Source of the DNA: Acanthaster planci
Taxonomy: Eukaryota; Echinodermata; Asteroidea; Valvatida; Acanthasteridae
Direction: 5' to 3'
Assembly (NCBI RefSeq): GCF_001949145.1
Contig: NW_019091368.1
Location: forward strand, 2,923,220 to 2,987,219
DNA length: 64,000 bases
Both the position numbers and the translations under genes were made by a program. Within the stretch, counting starts at the first letter, position 1; each line of letters begins with the position of its first letter. Positions 38,501-53,500 of this stretch are shown here, piece by piece. The notes under the pieces are model-generated. The model was not told where the DNA came from. It worked only from the letters and a program-made list of their open reading frames with translations, and ran no database searches.

Positions 38501-41500
38501 TCTTGGTCTCAACTTTGTGTTGAGGCCCGAAGATTAAGACAGAGACAGAGCCGAGATGGGGGCAAAAAAACAGGCACTGGATTCCAGAACTAAGGGCAAA
38601 TCATGTCAGGAAAAATCACACCCAAAAAATTTAACGCTTTTGTAAGACAGTTTGAGACCTCACCAGCACAATCAGATTCAGGTTGAATGACCTACACATG
38701 TAATCTGCTCCATCCCTGACAACTTGACAGTCACTTGCTGGCAGAAAATATTTTCAACAAGAGTAAAGTTCTAACTTAATTCCCAGCCCATGTATATAGC
38801 CACATTTCTAGGAGGAGGCAATTAAACCCCCCCCCCGGACTCCTGTCTTCACAATTCCAACAGTGACAGTCATTGTCACCAGGAAACCTGGAGGTGCCAA
38901 GAGGTGCCAAGAGCTGTATGTGTCCATGATATGTGTATATGTAACGGTACACTGTGCAAACAACACACCCGAAAAAAAGGGTTGGTGCTGATGCTGGAGA
39001 GAAGACTCCAAGAATAGCCTTGTCTGAAACAACTTTAACAAGTTTACATATTGAACCGATTAAGCACGTGCCACTAGAGGAGGAGAAAGACAGGAGGGTT
39101 TTGCAAAGAACAAATAAGTAACCTTCCCAAACTTAATTTGAACATAAACAGAGTCAGCTGTGTGTCAAACAAGGCAGGTTACAAATGACCAGTTACAAAA
39201 CGCCATTGGAACCCATTGGGACACGTTATGAAAAGCCAACTTGGGACTCAATTCAGAAATAACATATATGTCTTTAACATCCAACACAGGAGACTGTTGC
39301 AGTAGCATGCAAATGAACAATTCTGCACGGTGGGAAGGGAGAATAACTGGTCAGATCTAAATTTTTTTCAAGCCCAGCTCCGTAATTCTTTGCTGCGTGC
39401 ACTGAGCTCTCATGAGTGACACAGGAGTAGCAAGAATGACCAAAGCTACTTCTAGTCACCTGAGGTGACGTTTCAAATCAAACCCGAACAAATGAAGCCA
39501 AACCTGACAAATTAAGAAATTAACAGACACGGAATACAACTTTCAATGCAAATGTCATCATGCACTGCAATCTTCTCCAAAACTCTTGTGAACATTCAGC
39601 ATTTTCACAGCTGAAATTGCTTTCAGAAACATGGCAAAAGGATTCACATAGAATCCTGGGGCAGAATGTTGAACTCGACATGTTTATCAACGGCCTTTAG
39701 TTTTCGAAAAACTTCAGTAGCTGGAAGTGCTATTTTCAAACTGCCAGCAATGAAGCATTTCCTCACTGTGTGCACACACTTACATGTACATGTATGAGAC
39801 GAGTCAAATTAATTAATCAGAAGCAATAAACTAACTATTCTGAGCCTTTGAACTCAACATAATGCGATGAAATCTTTTCAACTACTAACTAAGCATTTAT
39901 TATTTTAACAGCTGGAATCACAATTGAAATATCAGAAAGCGCTAATGCGGAATGGGGGGGCAGAATGTTCTATTATGCAAACTGGCTACCTTTAATGTAA
40001 CAAGCAGATGGCTTCTCTGTGCACGGGAATAGAGCTCAGGTTTCAATGATATACCAGAGAACTATTTCCAATCACTAATCAAAAGCTTCAGACTAATGTA
40101 CCAGGCAAATGAAAAAAGTCTCGGATATGCAAATTCAATTAAAATCCACTCCATGTCTTGTTTGCCGGCACTCGAGGATGCGGCCTGTCCCTGTGTCAAC
40201 CTCCTTGAGGACTTGCGGTGATACCCTTTCATCACTCCGGATAAGATGGCATGTAGAGTCTTGGGTGGTTTTGAAGGACCATGGTACTGTCTGAGTAACC
40301 AAGGTGACTGCATGCGTACAGAGCAAAGGGCACTACTTCAGGTTTGTCTTGCCTTTTTTTTTTTTTTTTTCGGAAAGACTAAATTTGTGAAGGAAGGACA
40401 GCCCCATAATGATGTGGTCAAACACTGACTGGTTAGAAAGGAAGCAGAATGATTTGGAGCGTTGGACGTCCGATCGGGAGACAGCAGGCTTGGGAACTTG
40501 TTTTAGGTTTATCCACATGTAAGGGGGCCTGTCTGTTTCACACAGATCTGGATCTCGATCAGTGATCTTAACGCTGACTTGCCACGAGGCAGGTGCTGGT
40601 GTCAGTGAACCGAGAGATTCGGATCTGTGTAAAACAAAACAGGTCTAAACTCAAGTGCGTGCTGTTCTGGGGGCCCTGCCCGGAGTGGGAGGGGATCATC
40701 CTTACCTTCGCGTGGCTCTTCTTCAACCCCTCCAACTGGGTCCTCATCTCGGCCTCGGCCTTCTTGTGCTTGGCCACCATCGCCTCTAGGCAAGCCAAGG
40801 CATTGCTCCCCTTGTTTTCTTGGTCGTCCTCCTCGGTGTTGCCACTGCTGCTGTTGGTGTTATCCTTGCTGTCGCTGTCCAGGTCCCGGCCCAGGGCTGT
40901 GTACGGGTTGGCTAGGGTGTAGCGCTGCTGGCTGCCGGCCGGTCGCAGGAGCTTGACACGCTCAGCCTGGGTGGGGAATGGAAATTAAATCGTAAGAATC
41001 AGCTGATCATTTCTGAGCTAATCTGGTTATCATTTATATCTAAAGAGCAGCTGATGAGGTGGTATCCTCATCAATATATTTCCCTCCAAAATGGACACCG
41101 ATATTACCTAAAACACCTGTCTCTGCATGGCAAGATGCAGAGCTTGGAAATGTCCATTACCAGCCCTCAACCTGTTAGGAACTGTATTGCCCTACTCCAT
41201 GCTCACTTTACCCTTCTTCCATAGCACGATGGCCTTTATTCTACATGTGGCTTTTTAAAATACATTTTACATGTTCATGTATACTCATCAGAGAATACAA
41301 TGTACATAGTAAAACAACATCATGCATATGCTAGTGGTTTAATAATATGCTACTGCACACCCTCCTGAGTTGAAAATGCAAAAAAACATTTTATGTCGGG
41401 GAATGGCACTTCAACTAAATTCCTCTAGGTCAATCCAGTTTGGTGCTTTTCCATTGCTCAAAAGCAAACCTGGGGAAAAAAATGACTAAACTGTAGACTA

Positions 41501-44500
41501 TAGACTCTGTGTATCTTTTCAAAATATTTCCTGGTGAGCTTTTCTGTATTTCTTTCCCTTTTTGAAACTGGTGCCCAAAGTGATACACAGAACTGTGTAC
41601 ACAACATTAGCCTGAATTCAAATCAATATTGAATGACGAGGTGAAAGATATTCACCTGTCCAGGAGCCACAATTAATAAACGCTGACAAAAACAGGACCA
41701 TGTAACTGAAAAATTTGCATTTATATTTTGATCTCATTATTCAAGACGGGGCTGGTGTTTGCATGCAGCCAGCCATCTGGTCCTCCGCAATGCACATTGA
41801 GCTATGACTAACTTGGCCACTGTCGCCATTCATCACTGTCCGGTGTCAACCCTGTCCCATCTCCAGTCAAGGAATGAATCCAATTTACACAGAGACGGCG
41901 CCTCCGACATGAGTTACGGGTTTATCATTACGCATGCAAATTCAACTGCCAACCGCCTCAATTTTTTTCACGGCTCAAAAATTAAAAAAAAAAAAAACCA
42001 ACGGCCCGATGGGATTCATGTTGCTGACAAAAAGTGATACAGAAATGTGATCTCTAATCCTGTTAGAATGCGAAAAACATATTCCGTCAATTCTTAGGAG
42101 ATATTTCTGTCTTACAAGCTTACGCTTTAAAACTGGGTCAGGACTGTAGTACATGTAGGCCTAATTGTATTTAGAAACTTGGAACTTACATGTACTTGAA
42201 ACGCACATACATGTACATGCACGTAAATTTGCTGAGCTGAATGTGCTCAGTTGCGCTATGCGGGCAGAAAATAAAAATCACAACCAATGACTGTATTCAA
42301 ACTATTCTCTGGAGACACCATTACATCGGTGAGGTGCTGGTGTTTTGGCAAGTTGTAAACAAGTCGTAGGGTCTAAGAGGATTATTTGTGCTAGTACAAC
42401 CTGCGTTCAAGAATGGTGGGCAACTCCATGTGAAAGTGGACGCTCGGTCATGCCGTTAACAACCTCTTTGGTCCACGAGAAAAAACTTTACCCCAAAAAA
42501 TGGTGAAATGGAATTAATGGTGAAACCACTACCGTACTTATTGTTTCCATTTTTCTTTTCTCGAAACCTCTTTTTAAAAGTTGGTGAGAACGTGACCGAA
42601 TTAACACTTTCACATGGAAAAGTTAGGGTGCCACTACAGCAATGGCTTTCAATTTCAGACATCACCTGAATCTGTCATATTTTATGCACAAATCTACCCT
42701 GTTTGGGGTGGAACATCTTTCACACAGCATCATGTATTCATGATCAATGATTACAAATGCACGTACGCATACAAATGACCTTGTCTCAAGTATTGTATGC
42801 ACAAAGCTCAGCTGGAAACAATCGCACAATGTCCATGATCACGCGCCCCTGACGATGACATATTCAAAAGACAAAGATCACACTCCACTCCTCGCTACAT
42901 AAAAAGGAAAAAAAAGGTGACACCACCTGGGTATTACATTTTATAAATGTCAGGCCCCTGAATCAGCTATCATAAAACCAGAGACAAACAAATAATAGCA
43001 ATATTCGACAATGCTTAGTGGTTGTCAAGCTCATGGCTGAAACTGCAAATGAATCACTCCACGATGAAGAACTCGTGTGCTCACGTACGCAGGAATGCGG
43101 TTACAGTCAGTACATTTGCATCCAACAGACAAGAAACAACTGAACTTCAATGCAAATATTTCAGCAAACCTGAACTCTTTAATAGCATCACAACACAACT
43201 GAAATTCCACTACCTTCTTTCAATTAACAGGGCAACAGCATTTCCGAAAACTACCGGTAATGGTAATGTTTTAAAGGGACCAGAATCTGTATTTTAATTG
43301 GAACATACTTGTACATGTATTTCGTGCAGTTTTCCCCACCTCTATCTGACATCTACGGTAATTCCCGCTGAAAAAGTGTACTTTTTAAGGATTCAAATTT
43401 TTCTATTTTTCTTTGATGTCATCACAAAGAGAAGTTGTTCATTTTGCGGTTTTGTTTTCAAATTGCGATCCCCAAATAAGCTAATTAAAATATTTGTGAA
43501 AGATCTTTGGTCACTGGCCTACTGTCACCAACTGAAATGACAACAAATCACCAAAGTTAACAAACTCTACAACAGCAAAATTCAGGCAAATTTAGTTAAG
43601 AAGTAGCTGAAGCACTGAGGTTTCCATCTTGGGTAATATCGCACTTTTACCCTCAATATGCAATTTCGCATGAGTATAAGACTTTTCAAAAGGCATCAAA
43701 TTTCTCTCGAAACGGCACAACAACAATTAGAAATCAGGTTAAATGGGATTCGAAGCAACACAAGACTTGTATTGAAAAAAAAAAATTGCTTAGGCACTTG
43801 AAAAACATGAAACCTTTGCTCCAGATATGTGTATCCATAAAGATCAGAAGGGCTTGGACTCTGGAGCAATAACTGGATTGAAGTATTCCCGGTTGTAAAT
43901 CAACGTCAGTCTCAGCTGTGGACCCAGACATTTATTGGCAGACAGGCACAACTTTGATTCAATTATCCCAGACATTTAATTAGCTACTGCTCATTTAGCC
44001 CGTCCTTCAATATTACCTAACAACTAGAACCAGACTGGTCTGCCTGGGTGTCAGAGTATTGACTGTATGCACTCCGGCTGTTTGAACAGAAGACAGTATC
44101 AATGTGGCCCAGTTTAAAAGAGCCTAACATGGTTAGGGCACTAATGGGCAATGTCTACTGGATGGGTGATGACACAAGTGGTTAGACCATGGTACTACCG
44201 GTACGATGTGGCCTCCATTTTGCCACTCAGCACTTGTACATACATGTAGGCATTTACTAATTAAGACGTGTCTTTGCAATCCGCCAGGGTTTTTAAATGT
44301 TCGGTATTCCCGCAGCGCATGCTCATCACGAGGCTATTCGGGAACGGCTATGAGCGCACGTGAAAGTCTATCCTATCAACGCAGCCACACGCCCACTCAC
44401 ACGTGCTTTGTTCTCGATAGACTTAGGCTTTTTGAAATACTGAACAAGCTCATTGTCTGATAAATTGGCAAATGATCATACCCACATCTGAACTGCAGAA

Positions 44501-47500
44501 ATCTGACTCCGGGAATACTTCTACAGGACTCTTGTTGAACAACTGTGACGTCTTCCATAACCACAGTACGCAGCATGAAATGAAACGACACACAGCTTAA
44601 CTACCCTATATCTAAGTAGTAATTTTGAGTATTTTTCAAATACAAAACACAGAAAGGATGACAAACTTGCTCTGCCAATTGACTTTTCAAAGTGGAAGTC
44701 ATTTCTGGGGTTATTTACCATATTTAGCATCAAAATTTACCAACAAACTGATGTTTTCATATGCAAAGAAACAAAGAACGGGACCAAATTTATTTTCATA
44801 GGAAATTGAATTTATTTTTTCAATTTAAACCTTGCAATGCTTAGAATGGCTGTGCACGCTTACATACAAGCCATGAAAGGCTGCACCTGTCTGCCTATCA
44901 AAACCAATTTGACAAGGACTCACATACATATGTCAGAAAGAATGTGCTAGCCCAAGGTTTACAACCTAAAAAAAAAAAAAAAAATCAATATTTCATGGAT
45001 GAAAAAATCTGCTAGTTCCTTTGACAGCTATTGTGCCAGGCATAATTCAGGGCATGTACATATACATGGACATGGAAGTAGTTCAGTGCTGCCTAAAGCT
45101 CCGGCAATGTCCAGCTTAATTCGTACCAGTGCATTTCAGGAAATTCTAACAATGGTTCAAGTGTACTGCAAGAAATCAAATTCTGAGGAACCTCTGCACT
45201 CTGCAGTCCTGGTACTAAATGTATGATTCATTGATCCTGCTGGTAAATGAAATTTATTGCGCACAATGCAAAATCGTCCACAGAAACACTTCGCTCTGGT
45301 GTTCACAGATTGTTTCTCCTCTCCCGTGACAAATGGTCCCAACTTTTGTTTGTAGTTGTCGGGCCAAATTTGCAAAGAAAAAAAAATTGTAAGGAAAGTG
45401 TTTAAAGAGCTGTAGGCCCATCCAGAAATTCCAAAACTGTGCAGAGGTAATTTTTCCCTGTGCATGCTATCCCCTTGCATTACTTTCAAGACAATTTTTT
45501 TTCAATAAACCAGTCAGACAGGACCCAGGTGAAGATTTGGAAATCTACGACAAATTTTTGTTGCATTGTGATTCATGTTTTTTACCTTGATCTTTTCCCC
45601 CCCAACACACACAATTTGATAAACAAAAGAAATGTGCATGTATTTCATGCAATGAATTTATGCACATGTACATGTAAATATTGTCTGTATGTGCCCAATG
45701 TAGACGGTGAAACTTGATACATGCATGCAGAGTCAGGCATGCTGGTCCTGGCAAATTCCAAATATGGAGACAATGGCATTACTCGGTAAAGAAGAAAAGT
45801 GTTCGGAAACTGGAGAAGCAAGAAATGAATGGGTCTACGAGTATGTGTAGATGAAAAGTAGGAGGACATTCAAGGAAATACAAAGGCTGAGGTTTGGTCG
45901 CTGAACATTTCATTATGATGACGGAAGAACAGTGAGGCAGCATTATCTCCATATGCCACCGCAGCTGCACGTACACATTGCACAGATTAAGGAAAATGTC
46001 TCACCTGCATCTGAATGCATATTACATATGTGTACCTGCTGTATGCCCCTCATTAATCTATTCAATTTCTTTCTAGTTTGGCCAGGGCAAAATGTGTGAA
46101 ACCAGCACGATGGATGAGCTGGTATAGTCTATACAGACTTCAGACTTTTTTGTTCCCATGAAGGAAAGGTCTCAGATACAATGTACTTGAGCTTGTTACA
46201 ATGCCTCACAGGTTACTTTGTGAGCCCAGGCCTTCACTGGGAACAATTATTTTTGTTTTGATAGGTAATCCAAAACTGAGGTGTGGGGACAATAATTATC
46301 CCGGTAAAATTGCCGTGAAATTTGGTCTCCACTGTGTCAGTGTTTCGATACTTGTGTAGCCTCCACAATGAGTATGTTGATACATGGTGCTGATTCTCAT
46401 ACTTAAAAACTGGCAAGAAAATTTCCAAAACTACCCGTAGCTCACTGATTTGAAAGAAAAAGGGCAACATATGTTCTGGGCAAAGTCCTCCAATTGAACT
46501 GCTGGCAGGGACCCAAATGGGATTGCAGGGCAGGGCGAGGTGTTAAAAAAAAAGCAAGCGGGCTGCACTAGACTTTCTTACTTTGCTCTCTGTTTGTGAG
46601 TAGCATCACAGTACAATGTAGTACAAGCTTATCTGAGATGCTCAAACTTCAAAGCCTCCATTATGTAACTCTGGACAGGTGCAATGACTTTTCGTTATCC
46701 TTTATCCTGATGAAGACCACTCGGACTGAAAAACTCCATATACATGAATGAATGCTGCAGAGAATATGTGTTTCAGAGAAATTCAATTTTTGTTGCAAAA
46801 GTAGATTTCCCAGTTTGGTGTATGTTGAAGGTACAGTAATGTACTGAACTTTTGTTTTCAAGAGCTGTTGAGCAAACCAAATCCCACTGCAGTAATTTTG
46901 GAAAGTATCATACCAACAAGCACTTCCTCTTGAGTGTTAATATCGTCCTAAATATCAATTATGAGAGTTCCGTCATCACCCACCCATCTGTCTCTCGCCA
47001 TCTCTAGCAATGAAATAGTGTGGCCCAGGCCAAGTAGGTGCTTGGAGAGGCTTTGAAAGGTCAATTGGGGTTCCTACTAATAGACTTGTATCAGTGAAGC
47101 ACTGGATTCATGTCAAGTTAAGGCTTACTGGAATTTATTTCTTGGAGGTTTTCATTCACAACATTCTTTAAAAAGCAGTTTTTGAGAGTAATTTGTGGTG
47201 TGAGATACATGTATGATCTTTTTCTTTAAATTTCCATCAGCTTATATGCATAACAATGCTTTCTATGATATGACAGCTAAAAAAACACACTAAAGCCAAC
47301 AAAATAATTTGTACATTGCATACTACGGAGATACCGTAGTTACTCAGAAAAATTTCACGATAGGCACGACAAATGGATGCATTGCTTTCAGTCAACAACG
47401 TACTGAATGGGTCCGTCTCTTTTTTTAAATAAAGCATGGTGGGGGGAGGGAACTCTATAAACAGTGGAATGGATGAATGGTAAGCGTGCATTGGGCAACA

Positions 47501-50500
47501 GTCAACAATCTGTGAATCATAAACCTTGAGATTAAACTGATCTTTGCACAATAAACAAGGTGGGTGTTTTAATGGATGTCAACCCCCCCTCCCACAATGT
47601 TCAATAAAAGCCTCGTTAATAAAACGAATGTGTACATATTGCTCCTGGGGGGCAATCCTGGAGTTAAATGCTCCATTACCGGGGTTGCTCCGAATGCCCG
47701 GGTTACTGTGGCAGCGGCCACAGCATGAATTTCAGCAATTAGTGGGTATTCCGACTGACTCCCGTCATTTGGACAAGGAGGTGTAAGCTCATTGATGGAA
47801 GGCTTGATTTACTACCTGGTACCTTCACTCAGGCAACACGTTGGGGCAGAGATAATAACGGTGCATATGACTCAACGAGTAACGAGCCTAGCATGAAAAG
47901 TGATAGCTCACAGGTCAGAGTAGAATCAGTAGCTGACCTGACTTTTCATAACCACAGGGTGGAAATAATAAACTGGGACCGATGGGAGGAGGGGTCTGGG
48001 AAAATATGAATATACATGATGGAGATCATTTTTTCGCTAATATACTGCGGTTCAAATGAATTTGTAAGTTAAAAAAAGCTGCAAAGCTTTCAACAAGTTA
48101 CCTGCACCCTGATGCACCTCAGTAAGTTGAATTAAACATCTCCTCATTCACTGCCGACTTGAAATAAGACAGTAGGAAATTGGACTATTCAAATTTATGA
48201 AAACTGGAAGGTAAATGAGTAAGCCTGTGACTTTTTAAGCAAGCTCTCGGACAAGCACTGAGCATACAGTGTTTATTAATATATACGTTGGGTAAGGGCA
48301 AAACCCGTTATATAAATAAACATCTCCCCAACACAAAAATACATCTTGAAAATAAATGCTTTTAGTTTCACAGCTTTGGCGAGGAATGGGTTCGAGAATG
48401 TAACAAGGTACATAGGTGTACAGTGTAAATGTAACAATTATGCAGCAAAAAAGTGAAAAAAAAAAGATCAGGCAAAGACTTACAAGTTGCATGTGTAACT
48501 AACGAAATAAATCATGCATACATACAGCTCTTGCAAACTGAAAAAAAAAAACAGTGTTGAGTGCCCCGCCCACTTTTTCCCGGTAGAACATTAGCGGCAC
48601 CCAAATATCAGCGACCTTCTTCCCACACTTGATCCAAAGGAATGGGGAGAGAAAAGTGACCGAGCGTTTGCCTGAAATTGCCCTCTTTTATTTCCAGCCT
48701 GGCAACTTTCCAAATATACAGATATCCCCAGGGGGTTAACTCCGCAAGCTGACTCACGAGTTATCGCACTTGCTGTAATCGCCCTCCCACCAACACATCT
48801 GCCAGTCGTTTGCGGCCACTTCAAACTGGCCGGCCTGCCGAGATATCAACGGTGATGGTTACTGAACCGGGACCAGGGGAGAGCGGGGGTCATGTGAGAA
48901 ACAATAATGACTGCACAGAACCTTTTTGCCTCTGCCAGACCAGAACGAGCACTGTTCATTTCAAAAAGGATCTCACGCTGAGGTGATTATTTCTTAACAG
49001 CTTTTTTTTTTACAAAGCAGAATTCTTGCCCTTCGCAGTGTGAGACCACATACCCAGTACACAGATTGAGAACTGTACACACTGTACTGCATTGTACCAG
49101 AGCAGCTCATTTATACACAAACACAGGCATTTAAACAAGGGAATTGAGTGGAAGACAATACAAGTATATTTTCTTGAAATGGAAAGAGTCAGAAGGGCCT
49201 TTTTCCTCGTAAGAGTCTATGAACAGAATCATCTCATTTGCAAAATCTTACATAGTTTCTATTTATTTATTTAGTCAGCTATTTACTTGTTCTATTTTTA
49301 TATTCTCCATATTTATTTATTCATGATATTACAGCATATTTGTTTGTGCTTACTTAATCAGTATTCCAATTAGTTCCTCTTCTTTGGGTAATCCAGCGGG
49401 AGCTGATTCAATATTGTTCAGTTGTGTTTTGTACGTATGTGTTGTCCATTTTCTTTCACCCTCTCCTTTGTTTATTTTACGCCACTGTACACTGTAAAGT
49501 ACACATTCATCCTGAAAATGAAATAAATGAAAGGAAATCTGAGGAGATGCCATTATTGCTGTGGCATCAAACCCAAGCAAACATTCTGATGTAAAGTACA
49601 TCAAGACCTCCATGCACCACATTGGTTGAGAGGCATGTAATGCACACACCCACAGTATCACCCCTGCAGACCTGCCAACATGCCCTACTCCTTCCTGGGG
49701 TCAGGTATTATCACACAATAAATTAAAATTTTTAATGAACTGAAGGCGCATTTAAATATATTTTCTTCTATTGTGTGGTAATGCCTGACCTCAGGAAGGA
49801 GTACGGCAAGGTTGGCAGGTCTTCCCCTGCTCTGGATGTACTCAGCCGAATGGTGGGGGAAAAAAATTCTTCAACTGCAGGTTTCATATCAAGTCTTTTT
49901 CTCCAAGATAACAACTGTGCAGGATCTACCTGCAAGTTTTTTTTGTATCTTTGCATGGATACCTGAGAAAATAGACCACCAGATAAAGGCACTGATTGGG
50001 CTATCTGGGCCCACATTTATACAACAGACTTGATGTTTGAGACCACTAAGAGCCCACACAGCACCAACACGAGACCTCCAGTCTAAATTCAAGTCACAAG
50101 CTATTCAAATGAACTGCAACAAAAGCATACCTTTGTCATTGTTCACCCTGTTACTTGTGACTAGTCTTGTGAATGGTCTTGTGCATGCTCCTATGTTTGG
50201 CCTTGCAAATGGTCATGTGATGGTCTTGACTATCTCACTGCATGCACTGAATGATCTTAAAGATGGCGCTGTATTTCTCCAGTAAACACACAAGCAAAAT
50301 TTGTGCAAGTACAGCATATTTCTATACTATCTTTGCAGATGTTGTCGGAGGTGGAAGGGTCAAATCCTTCCATATTTCCAAGAACATCAGTTGAGTGGTA
50401 TTGCGCATGTTTTGAATGCCATCATTCAACAGCTGTTAACATGCATAATGTGGGTTGACCTTTGCATTTCTAGGCTATGCCAATGATCATATAGGCAAAA

Positions 50501-53500
50501 CAAATCAACGATGGGAAAAATTTAAAGTTTGGTTTCGAAACGCAAATGACTGGTACACGTTTGACAACTGAGTACTGAAGCTTAGCAATCATTAACGAAG
50601 AAGTCAAACATTTACTGCTGTAGTACACATTGTACAAAATTGGATTTGTTTTAGCAACGCATGGCTGGGTACGCATTGCTTGACAGCAGCTTCAGATTAG
50701 CAGTACACAGAAGTCTATAGTAGCGGCCCCAACCAGTTCCCATAGAATCGTGTGTAATTTCAAGCCGTAGCCACGTGATTTGGACATGGCTGACAATACA
50801 TATAAGCCCCCAAAAGGTTATGGTTCCAGTTTCCATACCAGCCTGTTTTGACAGTGCAACCATCAAGTTTTTTGGGGGGGAGGGGGCGGAATTTCAGGAA
50901 AATGTAAAATTGGAAAAAAAGAAAGAAAGAAAAAAGATGTCTAATTTGGTTTGAATATGGTGCACAAATGTTGTAGTGACTCTTCTGTGCACGCAGCTGG
51001 TACCCTTTAACATACTGTTCATTCCATTCATAAACAAGCGCCATGTGACCTCTCTTGCTGCTGTTATTTTTTAACAAGTTAGCAAACTGGATCAGTATCT
51101 ATTAAAAGAAAAATCCAACCAACTGACCTTGTTTTTAGATGCCATGTAATGGGAAGCTAAACCTTTTTTCTGGTCTTACTGAACATTTGTAGCATTTTGT
51201 TAAAGCAACCTTTGAATGTTGAACACAATGTATGTACATGTAGAAACTTGCCCTGTCTACGCCCTCCCTGCACATGAACTATGTTTTTCATTTCGATTGA
51301 AAAGTTGTCGTACTGACAACAATCCAAAACTTTCATTAACAACAGTCAGAAATTCTTTTCCCCTACAAATCTTGAAAAAAAACCAACTGAACCTGTACAT
51401 CACATATGGTAGCTCTGTTGCACGTACTGTACATACAAACTGCACGTACATGCCTGTTATTACTATGATAAAAATCTTAATTAGGTCTCGGACTAATGCA
51501 TCGGAACATTTGCATGCAATCAGTACGCAGAGGTCTGTGAGCTGAACAAGGCGTGCGGTCCTTATTGGAGACACTGTCATGCAGACTGATATAGCTTTTA
51601 AGATGACAAATGACCGTGTTAAGAGTCTGAATTGGCAAACGGGCCATGAAAGAAATCCAGCCAACAAGGACCTCAATTAAAGGCCTGGTTGTTGGGGGGA
51701 GATCACGCTCGTTTTATGGAATGAGTAAAAAGAATGCAAACATTTTCCCTCTAATAACTCCAGCCATTTACATTTTTCACCCCGAGGGGTCGCTGGTCCA
51801 GATACAAAGGCACATGACAACTCTACCACAGCTCACATTAATCCCGTCCTGATGTAATGGCCCACAATGTTGGGACTCTGCGGCGAGGGTGGATGAGTTC
51901 TATTTAGACTAAACAGTGATCGATGCACCCAGAGGTGTCATATACACAGGACTGCATTAATGAGTCAATGAACAGTGTTGCCCAACATGCCATGATGAAT
52001 CACTCAGGGAAAGCAATTCATTTTGTGAATTGGAATTTTTTAGAACACGCTTCTGTTTTAAGTATTGCTGTAAACCTAAAGATCTGGCTTAAACCTAAAA
52101 CATTTTTAGCAATGGCTACCAACAACCACGCTCACCTGCAGATTTTTTATATACTTTTTAAAGTCACTTTCTCTCCCAAATAATTAACCGACTGTCTGCA
52201 AAAACAATATCACTTCCATTTCAATTCTCCAAGCACAGAAATGTTCTCTGCTAGCACTAAGTGCATGACACAGACTTTTTTCCCGCTGATCCAAATGAAT
52301 GCTCATTGCATGCATGCAGACCTCAGTACTGTCAATCATATTATATATGTATATGTATACCTTATGGAAAAGGGTCATTCTACCTTATGGTAATCAATTA
52401 ATGAATCTACAACATGTTTCCAATGTGAGCAAGGCTGGGCTTCAAAAGCCATCAAATTTAATCAATTTAACAAAAATCACAGCCTAATTGGGTTCTAGCC
52501 TGATCACTGTATTGATTGTGAAGCACATGTAAATTGGTTATGCATCCCTGCAAGGTGTATGTTAATCTGTATGTTAAGCTCAATTTCATTAACCTGCTTA
52601 GCACCCTTGGATACTGAACAGAAATCAGCAAAATACGAGTCACACTCATCACATACCGGTATCAAATGAAACATTAGCTGGTAACCTACATATGCATTTG
52701 CCATAGAGGAAAATCTTTTTTGGTGAAGCATCTGTGGATTTCCTACAGTTCTGTGCTGCAAGTAAAAACAAAGGCATGAGAGAAAAATGTGCAGAACGAA
52801 AAAGAGGCTACCCAATGGCCTGAAAACACACAACCACGGCAAAGAAAGCAGCCCTTTTTTTCACATGCCGAAGGAGAGAGAACTGAACTGAAGCGCACAA
52901 AACCTGACCAGAGCTGGACATGCTGGACCAGAGTGGAAGTTATTCAATCCACACACGACAGATTAAAAAAAAAATTCTCATAAAAACAACAGAAGGGAAA
53001 CTGTTTAGCCAGGATTTTTAATACAATCCGTGCAAGATGAGCCTTAATGATCGCTAGCGCATTCCACCTTGGGATGATGAGATGCTTTTTAATCTCTGAT
53101 GGGCACAGCCCCCCCCACTCCCCTCCACTTGTTTTAAGTTACATGTCCCACCATTACTGGGGGATGAGTCATTTGAGGTCCAGTGGAGTCTCTTGTCTTC
53201 ATGGAATGCTGAGAGGTGAGGCCCAAGCTCAATAATTAATGAACTCTGTAATGGCTTTTGGTGGGAGGGGGGGATCTAAGGGCCTATTGTTTGCTGGAAC
53301 TACAAGCCGGTTTCTGTCAAAAATTCCACAAGGGTTATATATTGGCCTGAATTTTAATATCAATGGCTTAATTAGTGCTGCAAAGCAAATGCTAATTTGT
53401 TTTCTAGGAGAAAGTGAAAGAGTATCACAATATTCAGTGAAATCACAGCAGCGACAGAAACAAAATTAAGCACCGTCAATCAGTAAGAGTTATCTAAAGA

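Noticed and set aside
48591-48824. 77-codon minus-strand frame in a GC-richer stretch of intron 1
   Set aside because: Considered as an extra CTTNBP2 exon, but exons 1 and 2 join in phase 0 and align continuously with the family without it.
51257-51676. 139-codon open frame on the minus strand in intron 1
   Set aside because: Hydrophobic and Cys-rich but without family resemblance or an organised membrane pattern. An overlapping 109-codon frame lies on the other strand.
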